A stretch of DNA of 9,149 bases from Bacteriovoracaceae bacterium (GTDB lineage Bacteria; Bdellovibrionota; UBA1018): positions 1 through 9,149 of the forward strand of contig JAHFAC010000052.1 in NCBI GenBank assembly GCA_023250755.1, given 5' to 3'. The notes under the pieces were generated by a model that was not told the origin of the DNA, did not search any database, and saw only the letters and a program-made list of their open reading frames with translations. Positions 1 to 7,110 of the stretch are shown here, piece after piece. Each line of letters starts with the position of its first letter. Position 1 is the first letter of the stretch. A program made the translations under genes and the position numbers.

Positions 1-184
<184 letters not shown>

Positions 185-1051
185 TCACCATTTGTAATGG
201 CGTATATGCTCACCTCGTTCGGCAATCTCACTCATCGATTTGATTCCGATATCAAGATGAAGATCCGTATACTGATGAAATACCGCTTTCGCTGACTTCT
301 TCGTTTTAATCCCATCTCGACGAAGAGGCAGGTCTGAAACTAAAAGCAAAGCCCCAATTGGCACCTTGCTTGCGAATCCAGTCACAAACAGCGTCGCGGT
401 TTCCATCTCTATAGCCAATGCCCGCTCCTCATAGAGCTGGGCCTTGAACTTCTGATCAAACTCCCAAAAACGATAATCAGTCGTATGCACGACACCTGTA
501 CGATAATCCAGCTTCTTTTCAACCAAAATCTGAGAAACAAATTTCTGGATTTTAAAAGTTGGAAGTGCCGGAACTTGAATTGGCATGAAGTGCTGAGAAG
601 CACCCTCGTCTCGAATGGCCGCGGTGGGTAGAATAAAATCTCCCACTTTAAGTGAACGGTGCAATCCACCACAAAGCCCCAGAAACAACACCGCCTTTGG
701 CTCAATTGTGGCCAGGAGCTCAATAATCAATGCGGCCGTTGGAGATCCGATAGAAAAATCCACAACAGAGACGTCGGCCTTCTCGCTATGAACCACATTC
801 ATAACAGAGCCTTTGGTTCTGCGAGTCCCGCAAATCTTAAATGACCTTTCTAAATAATAATCGAAATTAGTCAGAATAATCTGTTTTCTAAAAAGCTTGG
901 GGTGTGAACCCGTATATCTCTCCAGCATATCCAATGCGATTCGATGCTTGTGTCGATTCGAATAAATCCGATTATTATTCGGAACTAAAAATGGATTATC
1001 CAAAAACGGGTCGATGATCTTGGGGGTGGTTTTTTTCTTTTTCACATGCAC
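185..1051 (-). CDS. amn: AMP nucleosidase, short form (nucleoside phosphorylase fold)
   Basis: Predicted to hydrolyse AMP to adenine and ribose 5-phosphate in the cytoplasm. The 288-residue protein matches the short AMP nucleosidases (about 260 residues) that have only the phosphorylase-like catalytic domain. Visible landmarks: RYTG (45-48) and LTNF (60-63) near the family's usual N-terminus, GSPTAA (102-107), KAVLFLGLCGGL (119-130), GDFILPTAAIRDEG (137-150), the Glu-Met-Glu segment AIEMETAT (213-220) expected to hold the ribose, and LVSDLP (237-242) with the Asp expected near the base. The start is GTG; an in-frame TAA two codons upstream (1055-1057) makes it the earliest possible start, and no clear ribosome site precedes it. 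If it is used, the protein carries an extra basic N-terminus of about 35-40 residues beginning MHVKKKK; the first in-frame ATG is residue 42. The catalytic assignment is by remembered family similarity; a related phosphorylase specificity is the main alternative. Confidence 0.85.
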   Translation of the reverse strand: MHVKKKKTTPKIIDPFLDNPFLVPNNNRIYSNRHKHRIALDMLERYTGSHPKLFRKQIILTNFDYYLERSFKICGTRRTKGSVMNVVHSEKADVSVVDFSIGSPTAALIIELLATIEPKAVLFLGLCGGLHRSLKVGDFILPTAAIRDEGASQHFMPIQVPALPTFKIQKFVSQILVEKKLDYRTGVVHTTDYRFWEFDQKFKAQLYEERALAIEMETATLFVTGFASKVPIGALLLVSDLPLRRDGIKTKKSAKAVFHQYTDLHLDIGIKSMSEIAERGEHIRHYKW

Positions 1052-1060
1052 AGCTTACAT

Positions 1061-1090
1061 TTCAGCTCGGTGCGAAACAAGGGGTCTAAT
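1061..1090 (+). promoter_or_regulatory. Candidate promoter for the mtgA-to-murE operon
   Basis: In the 84-nt divergent intergenic region, TTCAGC (1061-1066) and TCTAAT (1085-1090) are 18 nt apart and match the sigma-70 consensus at 3 of 6 and 5 of 6 positions. Transcription would start near 1097, giving a leader of about 39 nt before the mtgA ATG at 1136. The weak -35 makes this a tentative call. The interval has no other gene-like content. Confidence 0.28.
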
Positions 1091-1098
1091 AGTGGCGA

Positions 1099-1126
1099 AT
1101 CATAGCGCTGCGTGTTATAGCCTTAA
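1099..1126 (-). promoter_or_regulatory. Candidate promoter for amn-mreB
   Basis: On the minus strand TATGAT (complement of 1099-1104) matches the -10 consensus at 5 of 6 positions. The best spaced -35 is TTAAGG (complement of 1121-1126, 16-nt spacer), which is poor; TTGCTT (complement of 1125-1130) is better but 20 nt away. Transcription would start near 1092 and run toward amn. It overlaps the candidate promoter for the opposite strand, so the two operons could interfere or share a regulator. Tentative. Confidence 0.25.
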
Positions 1127-1135
1127 GCAAGACTT

Positions 1136-1921
1136 ATGAGAAAACTCTCTTCAGTACTCATATTAGGACTGATATTCGCTGTTTTTAGCCTGTTTCGGCA
1201 ATGGCCGGACGTTGCGCAAGTAAAGACAAAATTTCCGATCATCCTTTATGAAGGACCGCAAACGCCACCCAAAGTACATTTACAGTCAAAACCGCCTTCA
1301 GGTTGGGTAAAATTGGACGAGATCTCCCAACCTGCGAGGGGAGCCGTATTGGTCAGTGAGGACTGGGCTTTTTACCAACATAGCGGAATCGACACTCAGC
1401 AAATTCAAGAGGCAATCAAAGAAAGCTGGGAATCAGGTCGCCTTAGCCGAGGCGCTAGCACTATTACGCAACAGGTGGTTCGGAACGTTTTTCTCAATAA
1501 AGAAAAAACACTCACACGAAAACTCAAAGAAATTTTTCTCTCCCTTTATCTTGAACGGGAAGTAAGCAAGGGAAAAATCCTTGAAACTTATTTCAATATA
1601 GCCGAATGGGGCGAAGGCCTATTTGGGATCGGCGCAGCTTCTCAGTATTATTTCCAAAAAAAACCATCCGAGCTGACCGCAAAAGAAGGAGCATTCCTAG
1701 CCATGCTTTTGCCCAGTCCAAAACGCTACAGTCAATCCTTTCGGCTCCGACGATTAAGCGAATACGCACGCAATACTATCTTGTCGATCTTGGAGAAAAT
1801 GGTCAAAGCGCACTACCTCACTGAGCAAGAACTCATGAATGCGCGAACAACTGCGCTATCGTTTGAAAATCTAGAGCCTATTCAAAAATTTGACATTGCT
1901 CCTCTGCCTGAGACAGAATGA
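1136..1921 (+). CDS. mtgA: Monofunctional biosynthetic peptidoglycan glycosyltransferase (GT51)
   Basis: Polymerises lipid II into glycan strands on the outer face of the inner membrane. The 261-residue protein has one N-terminal membrane anchor (about residues 3-20) and a single GT51 domain from about 55 to 205. Conserved motifs: SEDWAFYQHSGID (74-86) with the first catalytic Glu at E75; GASTITQQVVRNVFL (106-120); RKLKE (128-132), whose E132 aligns with the second catalytic Glu of E. coli PBP1b (E290); and SKGKILETYFNIAEWGEG (144-161), with the NIAEWG form typical of MtgA rather than of class A penicillin-binding proteins. A tail of about 50 residues after the domain holds no transpeptidase. 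An in-frame TAA at 1124-1126 makes the ATG the earliest start; no clear Shine-Dalgarno precedes it. It is first in the plus-strand operon, and the transpeptidase gene begins 4 nt after its stop. Confidence 0.93.
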   Translation: MRKLSSVLILGLIFAVFSLFRQWPDVAQVKTKFPIILYEGPQTPPKVHLQSKPPSGWVKLDEISQPARGAVLVSEDWAFYQHSGIDTQQIQEAIKESWESGRLSRGASTITQQVVRNVFLNKEKTLTRKLKEIFLSLYLEREVSKGKILETYFNIAEWGEGLFGIGAASQYYFQKKPSELTAKEGAFLAMLLPSPKRYSQSFRLRRLSEYARNTILSILEKMVKAHYLTEQELMNARTTALSFENLEPIQKFDIAPLPETE

Positions 1922-1925
1922 ACGG

Positions 1926-3158
1926 ATGAGAGTCGTGCAAGCCCAATGGAGGAGGGCTATTCTTTTTTTCTTAGTTCCGGTGAGTTTGGGGATGATCTTT
2001 AAATTTCTCCTTTTCCCAATTCGCTCACCCGCTTCACCTGCGCCTGCCGTCACAAAAGGACTGATTGCGCAAGCCCTGAGCGACTCAGGGGTGATTCACC
2101 CCTTCCCAGCTGAAACAGAAATCCTGTTAAACGGCAAGCTGACTCCCGTCAGCGTGCAATACACCTTTGAACCGGAATTTCAGGAATATATGGAAAAACT
2201 TTTCCACTCCTATCGTCCGGACTACGGTGCCTTTGTAGCAATCGATGCCACATCAGGTCGGGTTCTTTCGATGGTGAGCTACACGCACCACCCAGCTCAC
2301 ATAAATTTGTCTGAGCATTTAGCGCTGAGGGCAACCTTTCCTGCCGCCTCTGTTTTCAAAGTCGTAACAGCGGCAGCCGCGATCGCCGAAAGAAACTTCA
2401 ATGGCAACACAGTGATCCCCTTTAATGGGAGCAATCATACTCTGTACCGAAGCAACATCCTGAAAACCAATTACAATCGATGGATCCGGCATATGACGCT
2501 CAAAGAGGCGTTTGCCCGATCCGTCAATACCGTGTTTGGAAAAATCGGTGCCTATGAGGTCGGTGCGGACCAACTCAAACTTTATGCTGATCGCTTTGGC
2601 TTCAATCGCAAAATCGACTCTGACCTTCCTATTCAAGTAAGTAAAGCACCTGTTTCTGATGACCCTTGGTCCTTGGCTGAAACAGCGTCGGGTTACACCC
2701 CCAATAACACAATGAGTCCGCTCCAAGGGGCTCTGATTGGGTCCGCCGTCGTCAACAATGGTGTCATGATGGAACCTTACGTTGTTCAATCCATCCACAG
2801 TACAGATGGACAAGTCATTTACGAAGCCGAACCCAAAGTTGCCACTCTTGCTATCGACAGCTCCACTGCGGCTGAAGTTCGCACGCTCATGCGAGAAACT
2901 GTCCGTCAGGGGACTTCAAAACGATCTTTTAATCGGTTTTTTCATGGAAAATTTGCCTCACTCGATGTCGGTGGCAAAACCGGATCCCTTTCAGGCACTG
3001 ACCCCAAGGGAAAATACGATTGGTTCATCGGATTTGCAGACAAGCAACACTCCCCTATTGCAATTGCCGTTCTCACCATCCATGACAAATTCTGGCGCGT
3101 GCGTTCTTCGTATTTAGCGCGCAAGGCAATCGAGAAATATTTTCAAGATCAACCTTAA
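1926..3158 (+). CDS. Membrane-anchored penicillin-binding transpeptidase (PbpA-like)
   Basis: Predicted D,D-transpeptidase that cross-links peptidoglycan in the periplasm. With the ATG at 1926 the protein has 410 residues: one membrane anchor (about 10-31), a short linker, then a transpeptidase domain from about 95 to 405. All three penicillin-binding motifs are intact: S142-V-F-K145 (nucleophile serine), S199-V-N201 and K351-T-G353. It lacks the large N-terminal dimerisation domain of FtsI and PBP2 and any GT51 domain. The segment around the serine, ATFPAASVFKVVTAAAA, and NNTMSPLQGALIGSAVVNNG (261-280) resemble FtsI/PbpA-type domains more than class A ones. The frame is open further upstream to a TTG at 1890, but that would overlap mtgA by 32 nt; the ATG, 4 nt after the mtgA stop, is preferred. 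A penicillin-interacting enzyme of another kind, such as a carboxypeptidase, is possible but less likely given its GT51 neighbour. Confidence 0.85.
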   Translation: MRVVQAQWRRAILFFLVPVSLGMIFKFLLFPIRSPASPAPAVTKGLIAQALSDSGVIHPFPAETEILLNGKLTPVSVQYTFEPEFQEYMEKLFHSYRPDYGAFVAIDATSGRVLSMVSYTHHPAHINLSEHLALRATFPAASVFKVVTAAAAIAERNFNGNTVIPFNGSNHTLYRSNILKTNYNRWIRHMTLKEAFARSVNTVFGKIGAYEVGADQLKLYADRFGFNRKIDSDLPIQVSKAPVSDDPWSLAETASGYTPNNTMSPLQGALIGSAVVNNGVMMEPYVVQSIHSTDGQVIYEAEPKVATLAIDSSTAAEVRTLMRETVRQGTSKRSFNRFFHGKFASLDVGGKTGSLSGTDPKGKYDWFIGFADKQHSPIAIAVLTIHDKFWRVRSSYLARKAIEKYFQDQP

Positions 3159-3164
3159 AGGAAG
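3157..3164 (+). promoter_or_regulatory. Strong Shine-Dalgarno fixing a GTG start
   Basis: AAAGGAAG overlaps the last two bases of the upstream TAA stop and sits 3 nt before the GTG at 3168. It is the best purine-rich ribosome site in the window and decides the start of the aldolase-like gene, whose initiator is not ATG. It also couples its translation to termination of the penicillin-binding protein gene. Confidence 0.75.
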
Positions 3165-3167
3165 ACT

Positions 3168-3854
3168 GTGATCCCAAAAGAAACCCGCACCGACATCATC
3201 CGATTCTGCCAGCGCATGGACGTAAAAAATTGGGTGGCTAACCACGATGGGAACATCACGGTAAAACTTGCGGGTGGAGAACTGGCCACAACGCCCACGG
3301 GACGCTTTAAAGGCGATCTCACAGAAGAGGACTTGGTTGAACTCAATGCAGAGGGGAAAAAAACAGCTGGAACGGGGGGACCTTTCTCAGAATTAGCAAT
3401 CCACCTGAGAGTTTATAAAACACGTCCCGATGTGAAAGCCGTAGTTCACGCCCATCCCCCCTCGGCCACCGCCGTGGGGTGTGCAAATCAGGAAATGATC
3501 ACCTGGGCTGTTCCTGAGGCCGTTGTTAGCCTGGGCCCGGGTATCCCACTTGCTGGATTGACTCTTCCGAATTCAGATGCGTTCTGGGAGGAGTTTTTAC
3601 CTCTCATTCAACACTACGATGCAGTCCTAGTGGCCGGAAACGGAGTTTTTAGCTGGGGAAAAACCCTTGAACAAGCTTTTTTGCGCATGGAATTAGTTGA
3701 GCACCTTGCAACTATTCTTCTAAAAACGATCGCGCTCGGCGGACCCAAACTCTTGGATCCCAAAGAAGTCACCCAGCTCCTCAAGAAACGCCAAGAAGCG
3801 GGTCTTGGCCTCCCGCCAGACCCTGCACGGGCACATTGGTTTCCGGCTCCATGA
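3168..3854 (+). CDS. Class II aldolase/adducin-family protein, altered metal site
   Basis: A 228-residue cytoplasmic protein of the fuculose-phosphate aldolase/adducin head family, whose enzymes are zinc-dependent aldolases, epimerases or dehydratases acting on sugar phosphates. Family marks: GNITV (28-32), phosphate-loop TPTGR (42-46), SE with the presumed catalytic acid E75, and the zinc pair H94-A-H96 in VVHAHPPSATAVG. Two positions deviate: the segment that usually reads His-Gly, holding the third zinc ligand (H155 of E. coli FucA), is VAGNGVFSWG with Asn158, and the usual Ser before SE is Phe73. It may use a different ligand set, have a different reaction, or be inactive. It starts at GTG with a strong Shine-Dalgarno, 9 nt after the transpeptidase gene, and its TGA overlaps the rsmH ATG by 4 nt, so it is translated as part of the wall operon. 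Family membership is firm; substrate and role are unknown. Confidence 0.82.
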   Translation: MIPKETRTDIIRFCQRMDVKNWVANHDGNITVKLAGGELATTPTGRFKGDLTEEDLVELNAEGKKTAGTGGPFSELAIHLRVYKTRPDVKAVVHAHPPSATAVGCANQEMITWAVPEAVVSLGPGIPLAGLTLPNSDAFWEEFLPLIQHYDAVLVAGNGVFSWGKTLEQAFLRMELVEHLATILLKTIALGGPKLLDPKEVTQLLKKRQEAGLGLPPDPARAHWFPAP

Positions 3855-4789
3855 CATCCGCGCCCTGCACGGTTCACCAACCCATCCTTGTCCACACAAT
3901 TACAGAGGCACTTCTTGCGCCTTTTACTGAACTCTCACCAAACACTACACCTCATTGGATTTTAGATTGCACATTCGGTGGCGGTGGACACACAGCAGCC
4001 CTCCTCGAAGCGCTCAACAGCACTTCTGGACTTCGTCACCACAAAATTCTCTCAACAGATCAGGATTTGGACGCAGTCATGCGTGGACGCAAACGGTTTA
4101 CAAAAGAAATTACCGAAGGGCGTCTCGAAATCGTTCAAAGCCGATTTAGTGATCTTTTCGAGCTTTTGGAAGGCCGTCCTTTACTCGCCCTTCTGGCTGA
4201 TTTAGGCTTTTCCAGCGATCAACTCGAAAATGCCGGCCGGGGTCTCAGCTTTTTAAGAGAAGGTCCTCTGGATATGCGAATGGACCCGAGACGCCCAGAA
4301 ACTTGCCGAGAACTCCTTGCTAGAATTCCCGAGCATGAACTCGCAGACCTCCTTTTTAAGCTCGGAGAAGAGCGTTTTTCTCGTCGCATTGCATCGACCG
4401 TGATTCGAAGTCGTCAAGAAAACCGTCTTCCCACCACCACAACGGAGCTCGCAGATCTCATTAGCTATTGTATACCCCCCAAATTTCGACATGGACGCCT
4501 CCATCCAGCGACTCGGACCTTCCAGGCCCTGCGAATTTATGTAAACCAGGAGATGGAGGAACTCGATTGTCTGTTAAACCATGTTATACTTTCACTTAAA
4601 ACAGGGGGACGGGCAGCGATCCTGAGTTTTCATTCGCTCGAAGATCGAAAAGTGAAGCATGCGTTTAAAACCGTATGCTTCAAACCGCTGACTAAGAAAC
4701 CGATCGAGGCGGATGAAGACGAAGTCCGAAAAAATCCTCGGGCTCGAAGCGCAAAATTAAGGATCGTTGAACGAACATCCCAATCATGA
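3851..4789 (+). CDS. rsmH: 16S rRNA (cytosine-N4)-methyltransferase RsmH
   Basis: Methylates N4 of cytosine 1402 in the decoding centre of 16S rRNA, using S-adenosylmethionine; also called MraW. The 312-residue protein has the standard length. Motifs: SAM-binding DCTFGGGGHT (39-48), LADLGFSSDQL (115-125), the GPLDMRMD segment (138-145), HPATRTFQALRIYVNQE (218-234), LSFHSLEDRKVK (258-269) and the C-terminal NPRARSAKLR (295-304), in family order. The ATG at 3851 overlaps the aldolase-like stop as ATGA, with no Shine-Dalgarno, so it probably depends on translational coupling. A TTG in the same frame at 3836 is a weaker alternative. In many dcw clusters mraZ precedes this gene; here it does not. 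The stop codon lies inside a perfect inverted repeat. Confidence 0.96.
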   Translation: MTSAPCTVHQPILVHTITEALLAPFTELSPNTTPHWILDCTFGGGGHTAALLEALNSTSGLRHHKILSTDQDLDAVMRGRKRFTKEITEGRLEIVQSRFSDLFELLEGRPLLALLADLGFSSDQLENAGRGLSFLREGPLDMRMDPRRPETCRELLARIPEHELADLLFKLGEERFSRRIASTVIRSRQENRLPTTTTELADLISYCIPPKFRHGRLHPATRTFQALRIYVNQEMEELDCLLNHVILSLKTGGRAAILSFHSLEDRKVKHAFKTVCFKPLTKKPIEADEDEVRKNPRARSAKLRIVERTSQS

Positions 4790-4809
4790 GGCCCGCTAGG
4801 TGGCCTCAT
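4786..4809 (+). repeat. Perfect 8-bp inverted repeat across the rsmH stop codon
   Basis: ATGAGGCC (4786-4793) pairs perfectly with GGCCTCAT (4802-4809) across an 8-nt loop, CGCTAGGT. The left arm contains the rsmH TGA (4787-4789), and the right arm ends one base before the purine-rich region (4811-4820) in front of the ftsL ATG. No T-run follows, so it does not look like an intrinsic terminator. It could tune rsmH-to-ftsL coupling, mark an RNA-processing site or bind a protein. The function is inferred; the repeat is seen directly. Confidence 0.6.
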
Positions 4810-4822
4810 CAGGGCGGGGGCA

Positions 4823-5098
4823 ATGAGACATTGGGTTCCGATTTGGACAATTCCGGTTCTACTCATTTTTGCTGTGGGTACTGTATGGCTAAGACTCTCC
4901 ATTGTGCGGACCACTTATGCCATTAACCAAGCAGATCGCATCATGCGAAATCTCCAACATGATCGCGAACAACTCCGTTTGACCGTTACTGGCCTCAGAT
5001 CTCCTCGACGTCTAGAGTCACTGGCAAAAAGCCGCTTCGGCCTCACTCAACCTCGGGCTGAGCAAGTGATCCACCTTAAAGATTCGGTGAAGCAATGA
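4823..5098 (+). CDS. ftsL: Cell division protein FtsL
   Basis: Small single-pass septal protein that, with FtsB and FtsQ, helps activate the FtsWI synthase. The 91 residues show a short cytoplasmic start, one membrane segment (about 6-24) and a helical, probably coiled-coil region (about 30-58) rich in charged residues. The C-terminal part follows the FtsL pattern LRSPRRLESLAKSRFGLTQP (58-77), then QVIHL (81-85). FtsL proteins share little sequence, so size, topology, this tail and the position between rsmH and ftsI carry the call. A G-rich AGGGCGGGGG (4811-4820) precedes the ATG by 2 nt and is an imperfect ribosome site. The stop overlaps the ftsI start as ATGA. Confidence 0.87.
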   Translation: MRHWVPIWTIPVLLIFAVGTVWLRLSIVRTTYAINQADRIMRNLQHDREQLRLTVTGLRSPRRLESLAKSRFGLTQPRAEQVIHLKDSVKQ

Positions 5099-7110
5099 CC
5101 TATGTTTCATTTGCGCCTCAGACCATACTCAAGGGAAGAGTGACTATTTTGATGCTCGCTTGCCTCGCTGTAGCAAGTACCGTAACAGGGCGGGCCATTT
5201 ACATTCAACTCATCCGAGATTCACGCATTGAAAACCTAGCCCGGAGACAGTTTCAAGCTAAAGTCCTCATCCGCCCCAGACGTGGCTCTATTTTAGATCG
5301 CACGGGAGAACCCCTGGCCGTTTCAGTTGAAACTCAAAGCCTAGCTGCCAATCCGGCAAAAATTCCCAATAAACGAACCCTAGCAAGTCTCCTAGCCAGG
5401 AGTATTGATCAACCTGTTTTAAAAGTGCTCGAAAAAATCCGAGAAAAACGTGAATTTGTTTGGTTAAAACGCCATTTGACTGAGAACGAAATTGCACGCC
5501 TTAAGCGATTGCATCTTTTAGATTCAACCGGAAACATGGCCCACGGCCTTTGGCTCGTCAAAGAAAGCAAGCGCGTGTATCCCCATGGTGAGCTCGCAGC
5601 GCACGTCATGGGCGACGTCAATGTGGACTCAGAAGGGCTCGAAGGCGTCGAGCTCTGGGCCAATGAGCGACTTCAGGGTAAAATCGTCTCCGTTACAGCG
5701 ATCAAAGATGCGCTGGGACGGCCAACCTTCATCGATGCCGACGCCGCTAATGGTTTGCAGGAGGGAGAACCGGTCCAACTCACTCTGGACGCCTCGTTGC
5801 AATATGCCGTTGAGCAAGAATTAAAAAATTCGATCACAAAAACCGGCTCGCGTGCAGGTTCCGTCATCGTCATGAATGCGATCACTGGAGAAATTCTTGC
5901 ACTCGCCAATGCACCGTCGTTCAATCCAAATGATAAAAATCTTCCCGCTGACCACCGTAGAAATCGAGCCCTAACCGATGGTTTTGAGCCTGGCTCTATT
6001 ATGAAGCCCATTTTACTGTCGAGCGCCCTCTCCCACGGATGGAAACTCACCGACCGGGTCTGGGGAGAGCAGGGTTTTTTTACGCTCCAGGGGAAGACCA
6101 TCAGCGAAGCTGAGCAACATGAAAAATTCGAATGGCTAAGCCTCAAAAAAATCATTCAAGTCTCCAGCAACATCGGTGCCGCAAAACTGGCTTTGCGGGT
6201 GGGCCCGGATTTTTACTCGAATACTTTGCGAACCTTCGGCTTTGGCACAAAAACAGACACTGGCTTTCCGGGTGAAATTTCCGGGCGGGTTCTTCCCCGC
6301 AAGGGCTGGACGCCTCTCGCTCTCGCTAATATCGGCTTTGGACAAGGAATCTTGGTCACTCCGATACAAATGCTCCGCGCTTACTCAGCTTTCGCCAATG
6401 GCGGATGGCTAGTCCAACCGACGCTTCTTAAAACTCCACTCAAAGGCCTGACTCCGAGCGCCCCCCACCGAATCATGAATCGAAAAACTGTTGAAGGCGT
6501 CGTAGAAGCTCTTCTAAGCGTCACTGAGGAAGGCGGCACGGGCCTCAAAGCCCGAGTCGAAGGATATCGTGTGGCTGGCAAAACCGGAACCGCCCAAACC
6601 GTCGATCCTACAACGGGCAAATACTCACACAATCGCTACAATGTTTCTTTCGTCGGATTTGCCGTAGGCGTTGAGCCCAAAATCGTGATCTTTGCGGGTT
6701 TAAACGAACCTCGAGGCTCCTACTATGCCTCTGAAACTGCCGCCCCACTTTTCAGTGCCGTCCTTAATGCAGTGGCAACACGTTTTAGCCTCCCTGCAAT
6801 GACCGCAAGCACTCCACATGCTCAATTCTCTCCGATGAATGATCAAATTCAGTGGTCCTTAGCTAAAACAACCGAGCCCAATCGCAATGAATCTGAAATT
6901 CAATGGCAAGGGACCACTCCCGAAGGGGGTGAGATCTGGAAAATGCCCACGCTTCACAACTTTACTGCACGCGAAGCACTGAGAACACTGCAAGGGCATA
7001 AATTTCAACTTGAGATACATGGGAGTGGTTTGGTCCGCGCGCAAGTCCCCGAACCCGGAAAGCCCATTGCCGATGGAACCACGATTCGGTTAATATTGGC
7101 TGGTCCATGA
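5095..7110 (+). CDS. ftsI: Septal peptidoglycan transpeptidase FtsI (PBP3) with a C-terminal PASTA domain
   Basis: Class B penicillin-binding protein that cross-links septal peptidoglycan together with FtsW. The 671 residues comprise a membrane anchor (about 14-35), the N-terminal dimerisation/pedestal domain (about 55-215) with RRGSILDRTGEPLA (62-75) and GLEGVE (181-186), the transpeptidase domain (about 225-560), a linker (about 565-610) and a C-terminal PASTA-like domain (about 612-671) beginning GEIWKMPTLHNFTAREALRT. Catalytic motifs are intact: S301-I-M-K304, S357-S-N359 and K496-T-G498 within VAGKTGTAQT. FtsI of E. coli type ends without PASTA; PASTA is usual in Gram-positive PBP2x and SpoVD and occurs in some deltaproteobacterial FtsI. 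The ATG overlaps the ftsL stop, with a weak GGTGAA upstream, and the stop overlaps the murE ATG. SpoVD-like naming is possible, but the dcw position supports FtsI. Confidence 0.95.
   Translation: MTYVSFAPQTILKGRVTILMLACLAVASTVTGRAIYIQLIRDSRIENLARRQFQAKVLIRPRRGSILDRTGEPLAVSVETQSLAANPAKIPNKRTLASLLARSIDQPVLKVLEKIREKREFVWLKRHLTENEIARLKRLHLLDSTGNMAHGLWLVKESKRVYPHGELAAHVMGDVNVDSEGLEGVELWANERLQGKIVSVTAIKDALGRPTFIDADAANGLQEGEPVQLTLDASLQYAVEQELKNSITKTGSRAGSVIVMNAITGEILALANAPSFNPNDKNLPADHRRNRALTDGFEPGSIMKPILLSSALSHGWKLTDRVWGEQGFFTLQGKTISEAEQHEKFEWLSLKKIIQVSSNIGAAKLALRVGPDFYSNTLRTFGFGTKTDTGFPGEISGRVLPRKGWTPLALANIGFGQGILVTPIQMLRAYSAFANGGWLVQPTLLKTPLKGLTPSAPHRIMNRKTVEGVVEALLSVTEEGGTGLKARVEGYRVAGKTGTAQTVDPTTGKYSHNRYNVSFVGFAVGVEPKIVIFAGLNEPRGSYYASETAAPLFSAVLNAVATRFSLPAMTASTPHAQFSPMNDQIQWSLAKTTEPNRNESEIQWQGTTPEGGEIWKMPTLHNFTAREALRTLQGHKFQLEIHGSGLVRAQVPEPGKPIADGTTIRLILAGP

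Noticed and set aside
1890..1925. TTG start for the penicillin-binding protein, 12 codons upstream of the ATG
   Set aside because: It would overlap mtgA by 32 nt and add polar residues before the membrane anchor. The ATG at 1926 sits 4 nt after the mtgA stop, as expected in this tight operon.
2319..2813. 164-residue reading frame on the minus strand inside the transpeptidase gene
   Set aside because: It lies wholly opposite a conserved catalytic domain, has no recognisable motif, and looks like a shadow frame.
3836..3850. TTG start for rsmH, five codons upstream of the ATG
   Set aside because: There is no ribosome site for it, and the ATG at 3851 forms the same ATGA overlap seen at the ftsL-ftsI and ftsI-murE junctions.
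5673..6155. 160-residue reading frame on the minus strand inside ftsI
   Set aside because: It is opposite the conserved transpeptidase domain and low-complexity in character, with no family resemblance.
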